From: Lachnospiraceae bacterium
Lineage (GTDB): Bacteria; Bacillota; Clostridia; Lachnospirales; Lachnospiraceae
Direction of reading: 5' to 3'
Assembly (NCBI GenBank): GCA_022799355.1
Contig: JAAWOG010000018.1
Location: forward strand, 1 to 57,539
DNA length: 57,539 bases
The notes beneath the pieces were generated by a model. It saw only the letters and a list, made by a program, of their open reading frames with translations. It did not search any database and was not told the DNA's origin. This document shows positions 42,476-52,165 of the stretch, one piece after another (position 1 is the stretch's first letter; every line of letters starts with the position of its first letter). Both the position numbers and the translations under genes were made by a program.

Positions 42476-43834
42476 TCACAGCTTTTTCCAGACCACCGTC
42501 ATCATTGTAACATAGCACGCCAGTCCGCCGATCACATTGGTCACAGGCTCCGCCGCCAGCACCCCCGTGATCCCCATATCCCACAGACGCGGCATGATCA
42601 AAATAAGCGGCACACCTAAAATCGCCTTGCGGAACAGAGAAAAAAACACCGCCTGTTTCGCCTTCCCCAGACTCACAAACACGGTCTGCCCGATATACTG
42701 GAACGCCATAAAGAAAAACAGGGCGAAATGCCAGCGCATGGAAACTGCCGCCACATCCAGAAGGGACTCCTCCTCATTGAAAAATCCGATGATAAACCGC
42801 GGAAACAACATCAAAACCGCCCAGATGCCAACCGCGTAGGACAGCGTCACCCGCCGCATAAAACGGATTCCTTCTTTCACCCGCCCGTTCTGCCCGGCGC
42901 CGTAATTAAAGCCGAGCACCGGCTGCGCCCCCTGGGTAAAGCCCTGTATGGGCATCTGCACAACCTCCCTCACGGAATAAATAATGGTCATCGCCCCCAC
43001 ATAGAGATCGCCCCCATAAAACTGCAGGGACGCGTTGCAGAATATCTGAACCAGAGAGTTTGTTACGGACATGGTAAAACCGGAGAGCCCCAGCCCTAAA
43101 ATCCCCCGCACCGTTTCCTTCCGCAGCCCCATACCCGATACGTCGAGCCGCAAAATCGCCCTCCCGCCGCTCAAAAATCCAAGCACCCACACCGCGGACA
43201 CAAACTGTGAAAGAATCGTCGCCAGGGCCGCCCCCCGCACGCCAAGCTCCAGCCCGAAGATAAACAGCGGATCCAGGATCAGATTGAGCAGAGCGCCGAT
43301 CACCACCGTCAGCATACCGGTCTTCGCAAACCCCTGGGACTCGATAAAAGGATTCATGCCAAGCCCCAGCATCACAAACAGGTTTCCCGCCAGATAGACA
43401 TCCATATAGGCGTTTGCATAAGGAATCGTCTCCTCACTGGCGCCGAAAAGATACAGCAGCGGCGTTTTCAAAAGATACCCGATGACCGTCAGCAAAATCC
43501 CGAACAGGATCAAAAGCGTCAGGGAATTTCCCATAATCCGCCGCGCCTTATCCTCATCCCCGCGCCCCCGCTCTATGGAACACAGCGGCGCACCGCCGCT
43601 CCCGCAGAGATTCGCAAAGGCATTGATAATCGTGACAATCGGAAACGCCACGCCCACCCCTGTCAGTGCAAGCCTGCCTGTCTCCGGCATATGCCCCAGA
43701 TACATCCTGTCCACGATATTGTACAGAACATTGACAAGCTGCGCCAGCATCATCGGCAGAGAAAGCCTGATAATACCGCCGGCCACGGAACCCTTTGTAA
43801 AATCATGTCTGTCGGCTTTATTTTGCAGCTCCAT
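42476..43834 (-). CDS. MATE-family multidrug efflux transporter
   Basis: 452 residues with about twelve hydrophobic helices in two similar halves. LPMMLAQLVNVLYNIVDRMYLG is the MATE signature at the N terminus. GMNPFIESQGFAKTGM and GFTQGAQPVLGFNYGAGQNGRV are the repeat-half landmarks. Na+ or H+ driven export of cationic compounds is the family role. Substrate unknown. Confidence 0.92.
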   Translation of the reverse strand: MELQNKADRHDFTKGSVAGGIIRLSLPMMLAQLVNVLYNIVDRMYLGHMPETGRLALTGVGVAFPIVTIINAFANLCGSGGAPLCSIERGRGDEDKARRIMGNSLTLLILFGILLTVIGYLLKTPLLYLFGASEETIPYANAYMDVYLAGNLFVMLGLGMNPFIESQGFAKTGMLTVVIGALLNLILDPLFIFGLELGVRGAALATILSQFVSAVWVLGFLSGGRAILRLDVSGMGLRKETVRGILGLGLSGFTMSVTNSLVQIFCNASLQFYGGDLYVGAMTIIYSVREVVQMPIQGFTQGAQPVLGFNYGAGQNGRVKEGIRFMRRVTLSYAVGIWAVLMLFPRFIIGFFNEEESLLDVAAVSMRWHFALFFFMAFQYIGQTVFVSLGKAKQAVFFSLFRKAILGVPLILIMPRLWDMGITGVLAAEPVTNVIGGLACYVTMMTVVWKKL

Positions 43835-43952
43835 AGATCCTCTTATCCCTGTCTTCCCACTTTCCCTGTTCCGGCCTCACCGCCTCCTCCTCCTCCATGC
43901 GTTCTATCCATACTTTGTCAATCCGCATTCGGCTCTCTTTGTATACCGGGCT

Positions 43953-44435
43953 TTACTTTCTTCCCATCTCCTTACAGAACTCCTCAAAGGACTGTTTTTT
44001 GTCAGGCTCCAACACCTTTCTGATCCTCTCGAGCAGATCCTCGGAGGAAAAGGGCTTCAATATGTAATCACAGATTCCCAGTTTAGCACTCTCCAACACG
44101 GAAGTTTTATCTTCCATACCGGTAAGCATAATCACCGGTATATCGCTCCGGTCCTTCATCGCCCGTATCTCCCGCAGCGTTTCGATACCGTCCTTTGTCG
44201 CCATCTGAATGTCCAGAAGGATCAGGTCCGGCTTCTCCTGATTCAGATATTTCAGTGCCCTTATCCCTGAATTGACTGTGACCACCTCATAATCCTTCCG
44301 CAAAGTATCCGCTATCCTTGTCAGAACGATCACCGTATCATCCACCGCTAAAATGCGCTTCCTGAGCTTTTTTTCCTCTTTTATGCCCAAGTCTCCAAGT
44401 TCACCGATTTCGCCGATTTCACCGAATTCCCCCAT
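43953..44435 (-). CDS. Single-domain response regulator with repetitive N-terminal tail
   Basis: 160 residues from ATG 44435 behind AAGGAGG; upstream ATGs in frame lie within the kinase gene. Residues 2-14 are an acidic repeat GEFGEIGEIGELGDLG made from a tandem 9-nt-like DNA repeat. A receiver domain follows (ILAVDDTVIVLTRIADTL, phospho-Asp in DLILLDIQMATKDG, Lys in YILKPFSSED). No output domain is present, so it likely relays phosphate or acts by protein contact. It overlaps the hybrid kinase by 17 bp. Confidence 0.88.
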   Translation of the reverse strand: MGEFGEIGEIGELGDLGIKEEKKLRKRILAVDDTVIVLTRIADTLRKDYEVVTVNSGIRALKYLNQEKPDLILLDIQMATKDGIETLREIRAMKDRSDIPVIMLTGMEDKTSVLESAKLGICDYILKPFSSEDLLERIRKVLEPDKKQSFEEFCKEMGRK

Positions 44436-47280
44436 TCTCCTCTTCCTCCTTTTCCAGTATGTCGGAAAGCGCCCGCAGCAGCTCTTCCGCATTGTCATCC
44501 TCATATAATTTCAGTTGTTCCCGTATCCGCATCAGACGCTCTTCCACTTCCCCCGGCAGTTCATGAAGCAGCAGCTCTTCCACTCCTTCCGCGCACTCCG
44601 GCGAACGAAAATGTTCCAGATCATCCAGGGCCTTCGCCGTCCTCTCCCGCAGCTCCCCAGGCAAAAGAGAAGGCAGCTTCTCCCTTTCTTCCTCCGTCTT
44701 TCCCCGTTCTCTTAAAAAGGTTCCGATATTTGCCAGAAGGGTTTCATAAGTCCCCATCAGCAGAGAAAACTTTTCCGAGATAAACGCCTGATCGCCCTTC
44801 GCCGCAGCATTCTCCTGCTCCCGCGCCAGTGCAGAAACCTCCATGGCGCCGATTCCGGCGGAAGCGCTCTTTAAACCGTGCACCTCTATCTGATAACACT
44901 TTAAGTCCGTATCCACAAGTTCCCGCAGAAGGTTTGCCTTACGGGCGCCGTCCATATGGTAGAGTTCCAAAAGCTCCGCAAACCCCTTCTCATCGCCAGA
45001 ATAATAGCGCATCACACTGTCCATATCTATCCCGTCAATCCGAAACGCCTCCGGATCGATGGCGGAAGCACTCTCTTCCTCCTGTTTTTCGTGCCGCCGC
45101 TCTATGGGTATCCACCGCAGCAGAAGCTGATGAAGTTCTTTTCGATCAAGAGGCTTTGCAATGAAATCCTGGAAACCGCACTTCAGAAAATGCTCCCGCA
45201 TCCCCTCCATCGCATTGGCAGTCAGAGCGATCATCGCCGGCGCGGTCCCGTTCTCTCCGCAGTCGCTGCGGATGATCTGAGCCGCCTCTATGCCGTCCAT
45301 ACCGGGCATCATGTGATCCATAAAGATAATATCGTACCGCATGCCCCGCACCAACTCTATCGCCTCCGGTCCGCTCTCCGCCTCCGACAGCTCGAACCCG
45401 TAAGGATTTAAAAAGCCTCTTGCCACCTTGCGGTTGACCGCATTGTCATCCACAATGAGCACTTTGATATCGGGAGCCGTAAAGGCATCCGCAATCTCCC
45501 GCTCTGCCTGAGGATTTTCCGGCATCTCGGAAACCGGACGCGCATCTACGATTTTCTGGGGAATTGTCATGGTGACAACGGTTCCTTCGCCATAGGTACT
45601 CTCCACCCGGATAACGCCCTCCATCAGTTCCACCAGGTGTTTTACGATGGCAAGCCCCAGCCCCGTCCCTTCCACGCTTCTGTTCCGCTTTGAATCCACC
45701 TGCCTGAAATCCTCGAAGATCTTTTCCAGATCCTCCTTCCGGATACCGCAGCCGGTGTCTTCCACCCGGAAGGTAAGCAGCTCCTCGCCGCTCTCTCCCG
45801 GCTCCCCGGTGATATGAACGCGCACATAGCCTTCCTTCGTGAATTTAATGGCATTGCTGAGAATATTGATCAGAATCTGCTTGATCCGTACCTCATCACC
45901 GCTGTAGCGGCAGGGAATCCTTTCGTCACACTCATATTTCAGAATCAGCCCCCGCTGGGACGCCGCCATATCCATCATGCCCATGATCTCATCTATCACG
46001 GTCTTTATATAATATTCCGTATACACCAGTTCCATCTTGCCCGCTTCCACCTTGGACAGATCCAGAATATCATTGATGATGGCCAGCAGATTCTTCGCCG
46101 CAGACTGCACATCCCTGGCATGTTCATAAATGCCGTCGTCTTCGCACTCCTCCATAATGATATCGTTTAATCCGATAATCGCATTCATCGGGGTGCGGAT
46201 CTCATGGGACATATTGGCGAGAAATTCACTTTTGGCGATACTCGCCTTCTCCGCCTGCCGCCGCACGCGCTTGATCTCCTCAATATATGCCTTCGTGTCG
46301 GTCATATCCAGCATCAGGATCACGCACCCCTGCTTTTTCCCGTTTTCGTCCATAATGGATTTGGTATGGCTCTCATAATCCCGCCCGTTGATTGTGAAAC
46401 TCTGAGGCGTATCCTCATCGAATATCTCCTCCCGGAAATCCTCCAATACCCAGACGCTCTCCCCCAGCTTATGGGAACGCAGACTTGTAAAAATATTGGT
46501 AGCCGCCCTGTTATAGTTGACCAGCCGGTCATGGTCATCCAGCGCGATCACGCCGTCCCCCATACTCTCCAACACTTTCTCCGCCGCCATATGACGAAAA
46601 TCATAGTTTCTGCGGCTCCACACCACAATGACCACCATCGCCATGGAGATCGTCAGCGTCACCGGCGTTAAATCAAATACTTTCACAAGTTTGCAGACAT
46701 ATGCCGCAAGCATGATTACGGGCAGGGTGGATATCCAGAGGATCGTCCAGTACTGACGATTAACCTGCTTATCCGAGCGCTCGCGGATCGCTCTTATCAA
46801 TGTATATATGCAAAGAGTATAGGGAATGATAACGCGGCTGAACATAAAAATCATATACAGCGGTCCGTAGGTGATGCTGACATGATGAAAACCGTCCGCG
46901 TCCGCCACCCACTGAACCTCCCGGTAGAAAAGCCCGTACCAGTTAAAAAATACCGAAGGCAGGGCGAGAAAACTGATCGTTCCAAGAAATCTCAAAAATA
47001 TTTTCGGCGGAGACATATAGCAGTAAATATAAATAAACCAGCAATAACACAAGGTCACAAAGGCGGAACCCACATTCTCCACGATGATCGCCGTCATGGC
47101 CGCCTCCAGTGTGGTCGCCGTCAGTTCCAGCATATACCCCACATTCTGTACAAGGCAGCTGCACATAATGATAATCAGAAGCTTCTGCTCTTTTGCCCCG
47201 TCTCCGATCAGCAGAAGCAGCAAAGCTAAAACGGTAAGGCATATGCCAAAACACTCCAATGCGATGACAAAGTTTACCAT
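44419..47280 (-). CDS. Hybrid histidine kinase: 7TM sensor, PAS, HisKA, HATPase, receiver, Hpt
   Basis: 953 residues from ATG 47280; the frame extends 33 codons upstream but the part is not hydrophobic-sensor-like. Seven membrane helices fill residues 3-220 (HisKA_7TM-type sensor). PAS (about 235-330), H-box FLANMSHEIRTPMNAIIGL (His near 359), ATPase (about 435-585; DTGCGIRKED, GTGLGLAIVKHL), receiver (VLIVDDNAVNRK, IIFMDHMMPGMDG), Hpt (EVHGLKSASAGIGA) and a coiled C-terminal tail follow. The full phosphorelay lies on one chain and passes to the overlapping response regulator. Confidence 0.92.
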   Translation of the reverse strand: MVNFVIALECFGICLTVLALLLLLIGDGAKEQKLLIIIMCSCLVQNVGYMLELTATTLEAAMTAIIVENVGSAFVTLCYCWFIYIYCYMSPPKIFLRFLGTISFLALPSVFFNWYGLFYREVQWVADADGFHHVSITYGPLYMIFMFSRVIIPYTLCIYTLIRAIRERSDKQVNRQYWTILWISTLPVIMLAAYVCKLVKVFDLTPVTLTISMAMVVIVVWSRRNYDFRHMAAEKVLESMGDGVIALDDHDRLVNYNRAATNIFTSLRSHKLGESVWVLEDFREEIFDEDTPQSFTINGRDYESHTKSIMDENGKKQGCVILMLDMTDTKAYIEEIKRVRRQAEKASIAKSEFLANMSHEIRTPMNAIIGLNDIIMEECEDDGIYEHARDVQSAAKNLLAIINDILDLSKVEAGKMELVYTEYYIKTVIDEIMGMMDMAASQRGLILKYECDERIPCRYSGDEVRIKQILINILSNAIKFTKEGYVRVHITGEPGESGEELLTFRVEDTGCGIRKEDLEKIFEDFRQVDSKRNRSVEGTGLGLAIVKHLVELMEGVIRVESTYGEGTVVTMTIPQKIVDARPVSEMPENPQAEREIADAFTAPDIKVLIVDDNAVNRKVARGFLNPYGFELSEAESGPEAIELVRGMRYDIIFMDHMMPGMDGIEAAQIIRSDCGENGTAPAMIALTANAMEGMREHFLKCGFQDFIAKPLDRKELHQLLLRWIPIERRHEKQEEESASAIDPEAFRIDGIDMDSVMRYYSGDEKGFAELLELYHMDGARKANLLRELVDTDLKCYQIEVHGLKSASAGIGAMEVSALAREQENAAAKGDQAFISEKFSLLMGTYETLLANIGTFLRERGKTEEEREKLPSLLPGELRERTAKALDDLEHFRSPECAEGVEELLLHELPGEVEERLMRIREQLKLYEDDNAEELLRALSDILEKEEEENGGIR

Positions 47281-47461
47281 ACTTATATCCAACCCTTTCC
47301 GCCTGCCTGCGGCTTTTCCCCGTCGGCATGATGATTTTTTCCACAGGCAATTCGCCAAATGCCACGCCTGCACGGACATTTGGCGAACACCACAAAATAT
47401 TTGATATTAAAATTACAATAGTACAAATGAGGCGCCGTGTCAAGAAATAGCGTACCGCAGA

Positions 47462-47490
47462 TTGAAATATAAGAACATATGTGCTAGAAT
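47462..47490 (+). promoter_or_regulatory. Promoter of the amino-acid ABC operon
   Basis: TTGAAA (47462-47467), 17-bp spacer, TAGAAT (47485-47490). The roughly 115-nt leader that follows has an A-rich, four-fold ATCAC-containing repeat (spacing 15-21 bp) before the start at 47613. The rest of the 332-bp divergent gap (47281-47612) shows nothing else clear. Confidence 0.7.
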
Positions 47491-47612
47491 AGTCCATGTT
47501 GGTAATGACAATAACCACTTTACTGCGGAAATATCACAAATAAAAGCATCACGACACTAAACAGAAACATCACAATTAAAAACATCACAAAAAAAGAAAC
47601 GGAGATACCATC

Positions 47613-48488
47613 ATGAAAAAACGAATTTACCTGCTGCGCGCATTATTACCTGTTCTGCTGCTGGCCGGCTGCGGCGGCAGCGGGGAAACGAATCAAAATA
47701 CAAGTCCTTCCGAAACCGCCGTAGAAAGCGCCGCGGAAGATACTTCTTCTGACGATAAGGAAACGCTGACGGTGGCCATGGAACTTGCCTATCCGCCTTT
47801 TGAAATGCGGGATGCCGCGGGAGATCCTGCGGGTATCGCCCCCGATCTGATGAAAGCCTTCGGGGAATACGCGGGCTATGAGATCCGCATCGAAAATACC
47901 TCCTGGGACGGGCTGATCCCTTCCCTGCAGACCGGCGCCGCGGATATCGTGATCTCTTCCATGACCATCACCGAGGAACGGAAAGAACTGATTGATTTTT
48001 CCGATCCCTATGCCAACGCCCTTTTGGCAGTCCTCGCCGGCGCGGACTCGGATATCGCTTCGGTGGATGATCTGAATCAGACCGGGAAGGTCCTTGCCGT
48101 AAAATCCGGCTCCACGGGACATATGTATGCGGAAAAAAATCTTCCCGAAGCCGAACTTCTGGTATTGCCGGATGAGAGCGCCTGTGTGACGGAAGTGGCG
48201 CAGGGACGGGCGGACGGCTTTATCTACGACCAGCTCACCGTCTACCGCAACTGGCAGAATAATCAGGACACTACCTGCGCCATTTTTATCCCCTTCCAGG
48301 ATGTGGAAAAATGGGGGATTGCCGTTCAGAAAGGCAATCAGGAACTGCTGGATCAGCTCAATGCGTTTCTTGCCGACTATCGGGATAAGGGCGGTTATGA
48401 GGAACTGACCGAAAAATATCTGGCAAAAGAGAAAGAGGCCTTTGATGAACTGGGATTTCAGTGGTTCTTTGATATGCAGGATCAGTGA
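47613..48488 (+). CDS. Polar amino-acid ABC transporter substrate-binding lipoprotein
   Basis: 291 residues. Signal peptide with lipobox LLAGC (Cys near 20). The family 3 solute-binding fold shows LTVAMELAYPPFEMRDAAGD, GIAPDLMKAFGEYAGY, SWDGLIPSLQTGAADIVISS, MTITEERKELIDFSDPYANA and VAVKSGSTGHMYAEK-like segments. It is the first gene of a three-gene amino-acid importer. Likely ligand: glutamine, cystine or another polar amino acid; not decided by sequence. Confidence 0.93.
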   Translation: MKKRIYLLRALLPVLLLAGCGGSGETNQNTSPSETAVESAAEDTSSDDKETLTVAMELAYPPFEMRDAAGDPAGIAPDLMKAFGEYAGYEIRIENTSWDGLIPSLQTGAADIVISSMTITEERKELIDFSDPYANALLAVLAGADSDIASVDDLNQTGKVLAVKSGSTGHMYAEKNLPEAELLVLPDESACVTEVAQGRADGFIYDQLTVYRNWQNNQDTTCAIFIPFQDVEKWGIAVQKGNQELLDQLNAFLADYRDKGGYEELTEKYLAKEKEAFDELGFQWFFDMQDQ

Positions 48489-48517
48489 GCGGGAACGTCA
48501 GGATAGGAACTAATATT

Positions 48518-49306
48518 ATGAAGCGATTACAACAGTTGTTTTGGATATCCGGAAATAAAAAGATCAGCCCCGCCGCGGCGGTTTTGAATCTGGTGGTTGT
48601 CACTGCTTTGTGGGTGGCTCTGTTCTGGATTTCCCTGCGTGCCATTCAGGTAACGCTTGACTTCCGGTTTTTGGGAGAATTTCATATTCGTATCCGAAAC
48701 GGTTTTCTTATGACTCTGGGGCTGAGCCTTGCCAGTCTGGCGCTGAGCCTGATCCTTGGTATGCTGAGTGCGGCGGGGCAGAGTTCACCGATTTTACCGA
48801 TCCGTTATTTCTGCAGCATCTATGTAAAATTTATACGGGGAACGCCGCTGATCATGCAGATTTATCTGTTCTTTTATATCGTCGGCACGGCATGGGGCGT
48901 CAGCAGCCGGTTTCTTGCCGGTGTCCTGATCCTCTCGATCTTTGAGGGAGCCTATATCGCCGAGATCATCCGCGGCAGCCTGCTCTCCCTGGATCAGTCC
49001 CAGCTTGAGGCGGCGCGGGCGGTGGGCTTTACGAAAAAGCAGACCTGGCGTTTTGTGATCCTTCCCCAGATGGTCGCCCGCACGCTGCCTGCACTGACCG
49101 GGCAGTTTGCTTCCATTATCAAGGATTCCTCCCTGCTGTCCGTCATTGCGGTTATCGAACTGACACAGTCCATGCGGGAGATCAGCGCCGTGAACTTCCG
49201 GCTCTTTGAGTGCTACCTGTTTCTCGGTGTGCTCTATCTGTGTCTGACGCTGCCTATCTCCCTTGTCAGCGAGCGCCTCGAAAGAAGGTTTCAATATGAA
49301 AGTTGA
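48518..49306 (+). CDS. Polar amino-acid ABC transporter permease (HisM/GlnP type)
   Basis: 262 residues from ATG 48518 behind AGGAAC. An in-frame GTG at 48485 overlaps the upstream stop and has no good site. The family EAA loop is EAARAVGFTKKQTWRFVILPQ (about 167-187). RNGFLMTLGLSLASLALSLIL and YVKFIRGTPLIMQIYLFFY are typical of the HisM/GlnP group. About five membrane helices. Confidence 0.92.
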   Translation: MKRLQQLFWISGNKKISPAAAVLNLVVVTALWVALFWISLRAIQVTLDFRFLGEFHIRIRNGFLMTLGLSLASLALSLILGMLSAAGQSSPILPIRYFCSIYVKFIRGTPLIMQIYLFFYIVGTAWGVSSRFLAGVLILSIFEGAYIAEIIRGSLLSLDQSQLEAARAVGFTKKQTWRFVILPQMVARTLPALTGQFASIIKDSSLLSVIAVIELTQSMREISAVNFRLFECYLFLGVLYLCLTLPISLVSERLERRFQYES

Positions 49307-50036
49307 ATTTCGGAATTTATCCAAACAATATGAACCGGGACAGATCATCTTACATCCTATGGATTTTGCCGATGAAGTCCACACCCTGGCGGTCATCGGT
49401 CCCTCCGGCGGCGGCAAATCCACTCTGCTGCGCATTCTCGGCGGTCTGATCCCTCCCTCCACCGGAAAACTGTGGGTGGACTCCGAGGAAATCCGCCAGA
49501 GCGAAGCCGCTCTGCAGCAATACCGCAAAAAAATCGGTTTTGTCTTTCAGCAGGGAGGCTTATTTCGCCATATGAACGCCCGGGACAACATCGCGGTCCC
49601 CTTAGAACAGGTACACGGATATGGTCATGAAGAGGCCGAAGAACGCGCCATGGAACTCCTTGCGCGCTTCGGTTTAAAAGAGGACGCCGGGAAAAAACCT
49701 GCCGCCCTCTCCGGCGGACAGCAGCAGCGCGTGGCAATCGCCAGAGCCGTCGCCGCCCGTCCAAAACTTCTGCTTTTAGATGAGCCCACCAGCGCCCTTG
49801 ATCCGGAATTTACTACCGAAGTACTGAATGTCATCCGGGAATTAAAAGAAGACGGGATGCGCTTTATCATCGTCACCCATGAAATGGGATTCGCCCGCCA
49901 CGCCTGCGACAAGGCGGCGTTTCTCTGCGAAGGTTCCCTGATGGAATACGGGGAGAGTTCGCAGCTTTTCAGCTGCCCTGAAACAAAACAGCTCAAGCGG
50001 TTTTTAGGGAAGCTTTTGCAGTGGAATATTTCCTGA
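49296..50036 (+). CDS. Polar amino-acid ABC transporter ATP-binding protein (GlnQ type)
   Basis: 246 residues from ATG 49296, overlapping the permease by 11 bp. Walker A IGPSGGGKSTLLR, Q-loop FVFQQGGLFRHM, signature [15 protein letters not shown], Walker B LLLLDEPTSALDPEF and H-switch VTHEMGFARHACD. The conserved set of GlnQ/HisP. The last 33 bp overlap the convergent MFS gene. Confidence 0.94.
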   Translation: MKVEFRNLSKQYEPGQIILHPMDFADEVHTLAVIGPSGGGKSTLLRILGGLIPPSTGKLWVDSEEIRQSEAALQQYRKKIGFVFQQGGLFRHMNARDNIAVPLEQVHGYGHEEAEERAMELLARFGLKEDAGKKPAALSGGQQQRVAIARAVAARPKLLLLDEPTSALDPEFTTEVLNVIRELKEDGMRFIIVTHEMGFARHACDKAAFLCEGSLMEYGESSQLFSCPETKQLKRFLGKLLQWNIS

Positions 50037-51332
50037 GGCAGCACCCTTTTGTTCTTTCACCATATACCTCCTCAAAACCCCCCTGAAGTACAGGCATATC
50101 GCAACGCCCAGCACTCCCAGGATAAACATCATCATCGCCGCTCCCGAACCTTTCCCCACGCCAAATAACGTCTGCAGCATTCCCCCTGCGGGAGCCGCCG
50201 CCATCATGGGTTCGCACAGTTCATCCACCAGAAGCCCTCCGAAAAAGAACCCCACGGGAATCGTAAAAAACTGCAGCGTATTTCTGCAGGAGTACACCCT
50301 TCCCTGCATATCCACCGGGATCGTTGTCCTGAGAATCACATCCAGATTCGTGCTCATCACCGGAACAAGCAGCCAGCCGATAAACTGCGCCGCGCACCAC
50401 CAAAAAGGCGTCTCCGCAAATGCCAGCACAAAATTCTCCGTCCCCAGCGAGATCAGCATGGTAATATAGATCACCCGTATGCGGTTTTTTGGCGCGGGCA
50501 GCAAAGTGGCGATCAGGCTTCCGATCAGCATCGCGATCCCCGCACAGGAAGTCACAATGCCAAGCACCTTCTCTCCCCCGTTCTCCCTCGGCAGTACATA
50601 CGCCGGAAGGGTTGCATCAAAGGCAGACGCCACCAGATTTACTCCCGCCAAAAACAGAATCAGCCAGAGAATCAGAGGGTTTTTCCTCAGGTACTCAATC
50701 CCTGCCTTTACCGCCTCTTTAAAAGGTTCCTTCTCGGATGTCACTTTTGAGACATCGGGAATTTTCACCCCGAAAAGCAGCGTACAAAACGCCACCGCAA
50801 AGGTCAGAAGGTCCGTGTAAATCACAGCCTCCAGTCCCGCAAAGGCAAACACCGCCGTGGCGAGCACCGGGTTTAAAATAGTGATCAGCGAATTGGACAA
50901 AGAGCGCATTCCGCCCGTCTTCTGATAATGCTCTTTGGGCGTAATCAGCGTCATTGCCACGTCACCCGCCGGCTGCTGCACCGTGTTCATCAGGCCGTTT
51001 AACGCATTTAACAGGTAGAGATGCACCGGCATCAGGCTCTCCGTTTTCAGCAGTATAAAAACCGCCACGGAACAGCATGCCGCCAGCGTATCGCAGACCA
51101 GCATGGTCTTTTTCTTATCCCACCGATCGCTCAGCGCCCCTGCAAAAATACTCAGCAGAACATAGGGCGCATAAGAGCAGATCGACAAAAGCGCCGTCTG
51201 CAGCGCGGAACCCGTCCTCTGGTAAAGCCACAGCGTCAGGGCAAAATTCGTCATCGTACTCCCAAGCTGAGAGAGCGACTGTGTGCTCCAGAGAATGAGA
51301 AATGTCTTCAGTTCCTTTATTGTATCTTTCAT
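50004..51332 (-). CDS. MFS efflux transporter
   Basis: 442 residues with about twelve helices. Between helices 2 and 3 the MFS loop is AGALSDRWDKKKTML; MFS antiporter motif parts are visible in GGMRSLSNSLITILNPVL. The QSLSQLGSTMTNFALTLWLY start resembles macrolide/multidrug efflux proteins (MefA-like). AAAGGAG precedes the start. Its 3' end overlaps the convergent ABC ATPase gene by 33 bp. The 323-bp upstream region holds a chain of hairpins. Confidence 0.88.
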   Translation of the reverse strand: MKDTIKELKTFLILWSTQSLSQLGSTMTNFALTLWLYQRTGSALQTALLSICSYAPYVLLSIFAGALSDRWDKKKTMLVCDTLAACCSVAVFILLKTESLMPVHLYLLNALNGLMNTVQQPAGDVAMTLITPKEHYQKTGGMRSLSNSLITILNPVLATAVFAFAGLEAVIYTDLLTFAVAFCTLLFGVKIPDVSKVTSEKEPFKEAVKAGIEYLRKNPLILWLILFLAGVNLVASAFDATLPAYVLPRENGGEKVLGIVTSCAGIAMLIGSLIATLLPAPKNRIRVIYITMLISLGTENFVLAFAETPFWWCAAQFIGWLLVPVMSTNLDVILRTTIPVDMQGRVYSCRNTLQFFTIPVGFFFGGLLVDELCEPMMAAAPAGGMLQTLFGVGKGSGAAMMMFILGVLGVAICLYFRGVLRRYMVKEQKGAASGNIPLQKLP

Positions 51333-51655
51333 CTTTACTTTGCTCCTTTGATCTTATGTTATTGATATATTGCGGTTTGCAAATATTTGTGCAGGTATTG
51401 CCCGCACGGCTTTTTATATACAAAACAAAGTCGCAAAGTCCGAGGACTATTGCCGGTATCGGCTTATTCCTCCATGCATCGTCCTCAAACCCTGCATGGA
51501 GCTTTTGCAATCTCTAATTCCATAGCTTATAATTGTCCTGTCTTCATTTATAATTTATGTGCCTGCGTATATTCTGCTTTCAACTGTTATGTATGGCATT
51601 CTGCCCCTCCTTCAGCTTTTCATTTATTGTTTATTCCGCCCCGCTAAATGGGCAG
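51333..51655 (-). promoter_or_regulatory. Structured leader candidate upstream of the MFS gene
   Basis: On the transcribed strand several hairpins follow each other: CTCCATGCA/TGCATGGAG (51470-51478 with 51493-51501), GCCG/CGGC around ATAC, AGTCC/GGACT with a 2-nt loop, and GTGCGGG/CCTGCAC near 51390. A short open frame (with CDFVLYIKSRAGNTC) crosses this stretch. Efflux genes are often controlled by such attenuators, but no family could be assigned. Confidence 0.35.
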
Positions 51656-52165
51656 TTATAGTTTTAAACTATATTGCAGAAGATGATAACTGTGTCCGTC
51701 TTTGCTGTCTGTTTTAGGCACGGAAGAAACCATTGTAAAACCTGATGACTTTGCCAGTCGAACAGAAGCCCTGTTTTCCTCTCTTGTTGAATAAATAAAC
51801 TCTTTTGCTCCAAATTCTTCTTTGCAATACCGAATCAGGCCTTGAAGAATCTGTTTACCAAATCCTTTTCCCACATAATCCGGTCCCAGACATATCCCTG
51901 CTTCCTGACAGATATAAGGTTGGATTTTTTCTACCCCGGCAAAGCCAATCGCCTTACCGCTTGATTTTTCATAAACCACCCAGGTATCATGCTCTTTCTG
52001 AAATTCAATGGTTTTCATGATTCTTATTTTGGCGCTTTCTTCGCTCTCAGTAAGATTCCATGCCATATATTTTGCACTTTCCGGCCGTGACCAGACATTA
52101 CAATACATTTCCTTCCAATCTGAAAACTTTGCTTTATCAAGAACCAGGCTCTCCGTTTCAATCAT
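51656..52165 (-). CDS. GNAT-family N-acetyltransferase (RimJ/RimL type)
   Basis: 169 residues from ATG 52165 (GGAGGG about 10 nt upstream). Start MIETESLVLDKAKFSDWKEM, acetyl-CoA site GICLGPDYVGKGFGKQILQGL, and C-terminal EENRASVRLAKSSGFTMVSS. An alternative ATG at 52330 with AGAAGGAAAACGG would add 55 residues of no recognisable family. The gene is more A+T-rich than its neighbours. Confidence 0.85.
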   Translation of the reverse strand: MIETESLVLDKAKFSDWKEMYCNVWSRPESAKYMAWNLTESEESAKIRIMKTIEFQKEHDTWVVYEKSSGKAIGFAGVEKIQPYICQEAGICLGPDYVGKGFGKQILQGLIRYCKEEFGAKEFIYSTREENRASVRLAKSSGFTMVSSVPKTDSKDGHSYHLLQYSLKL

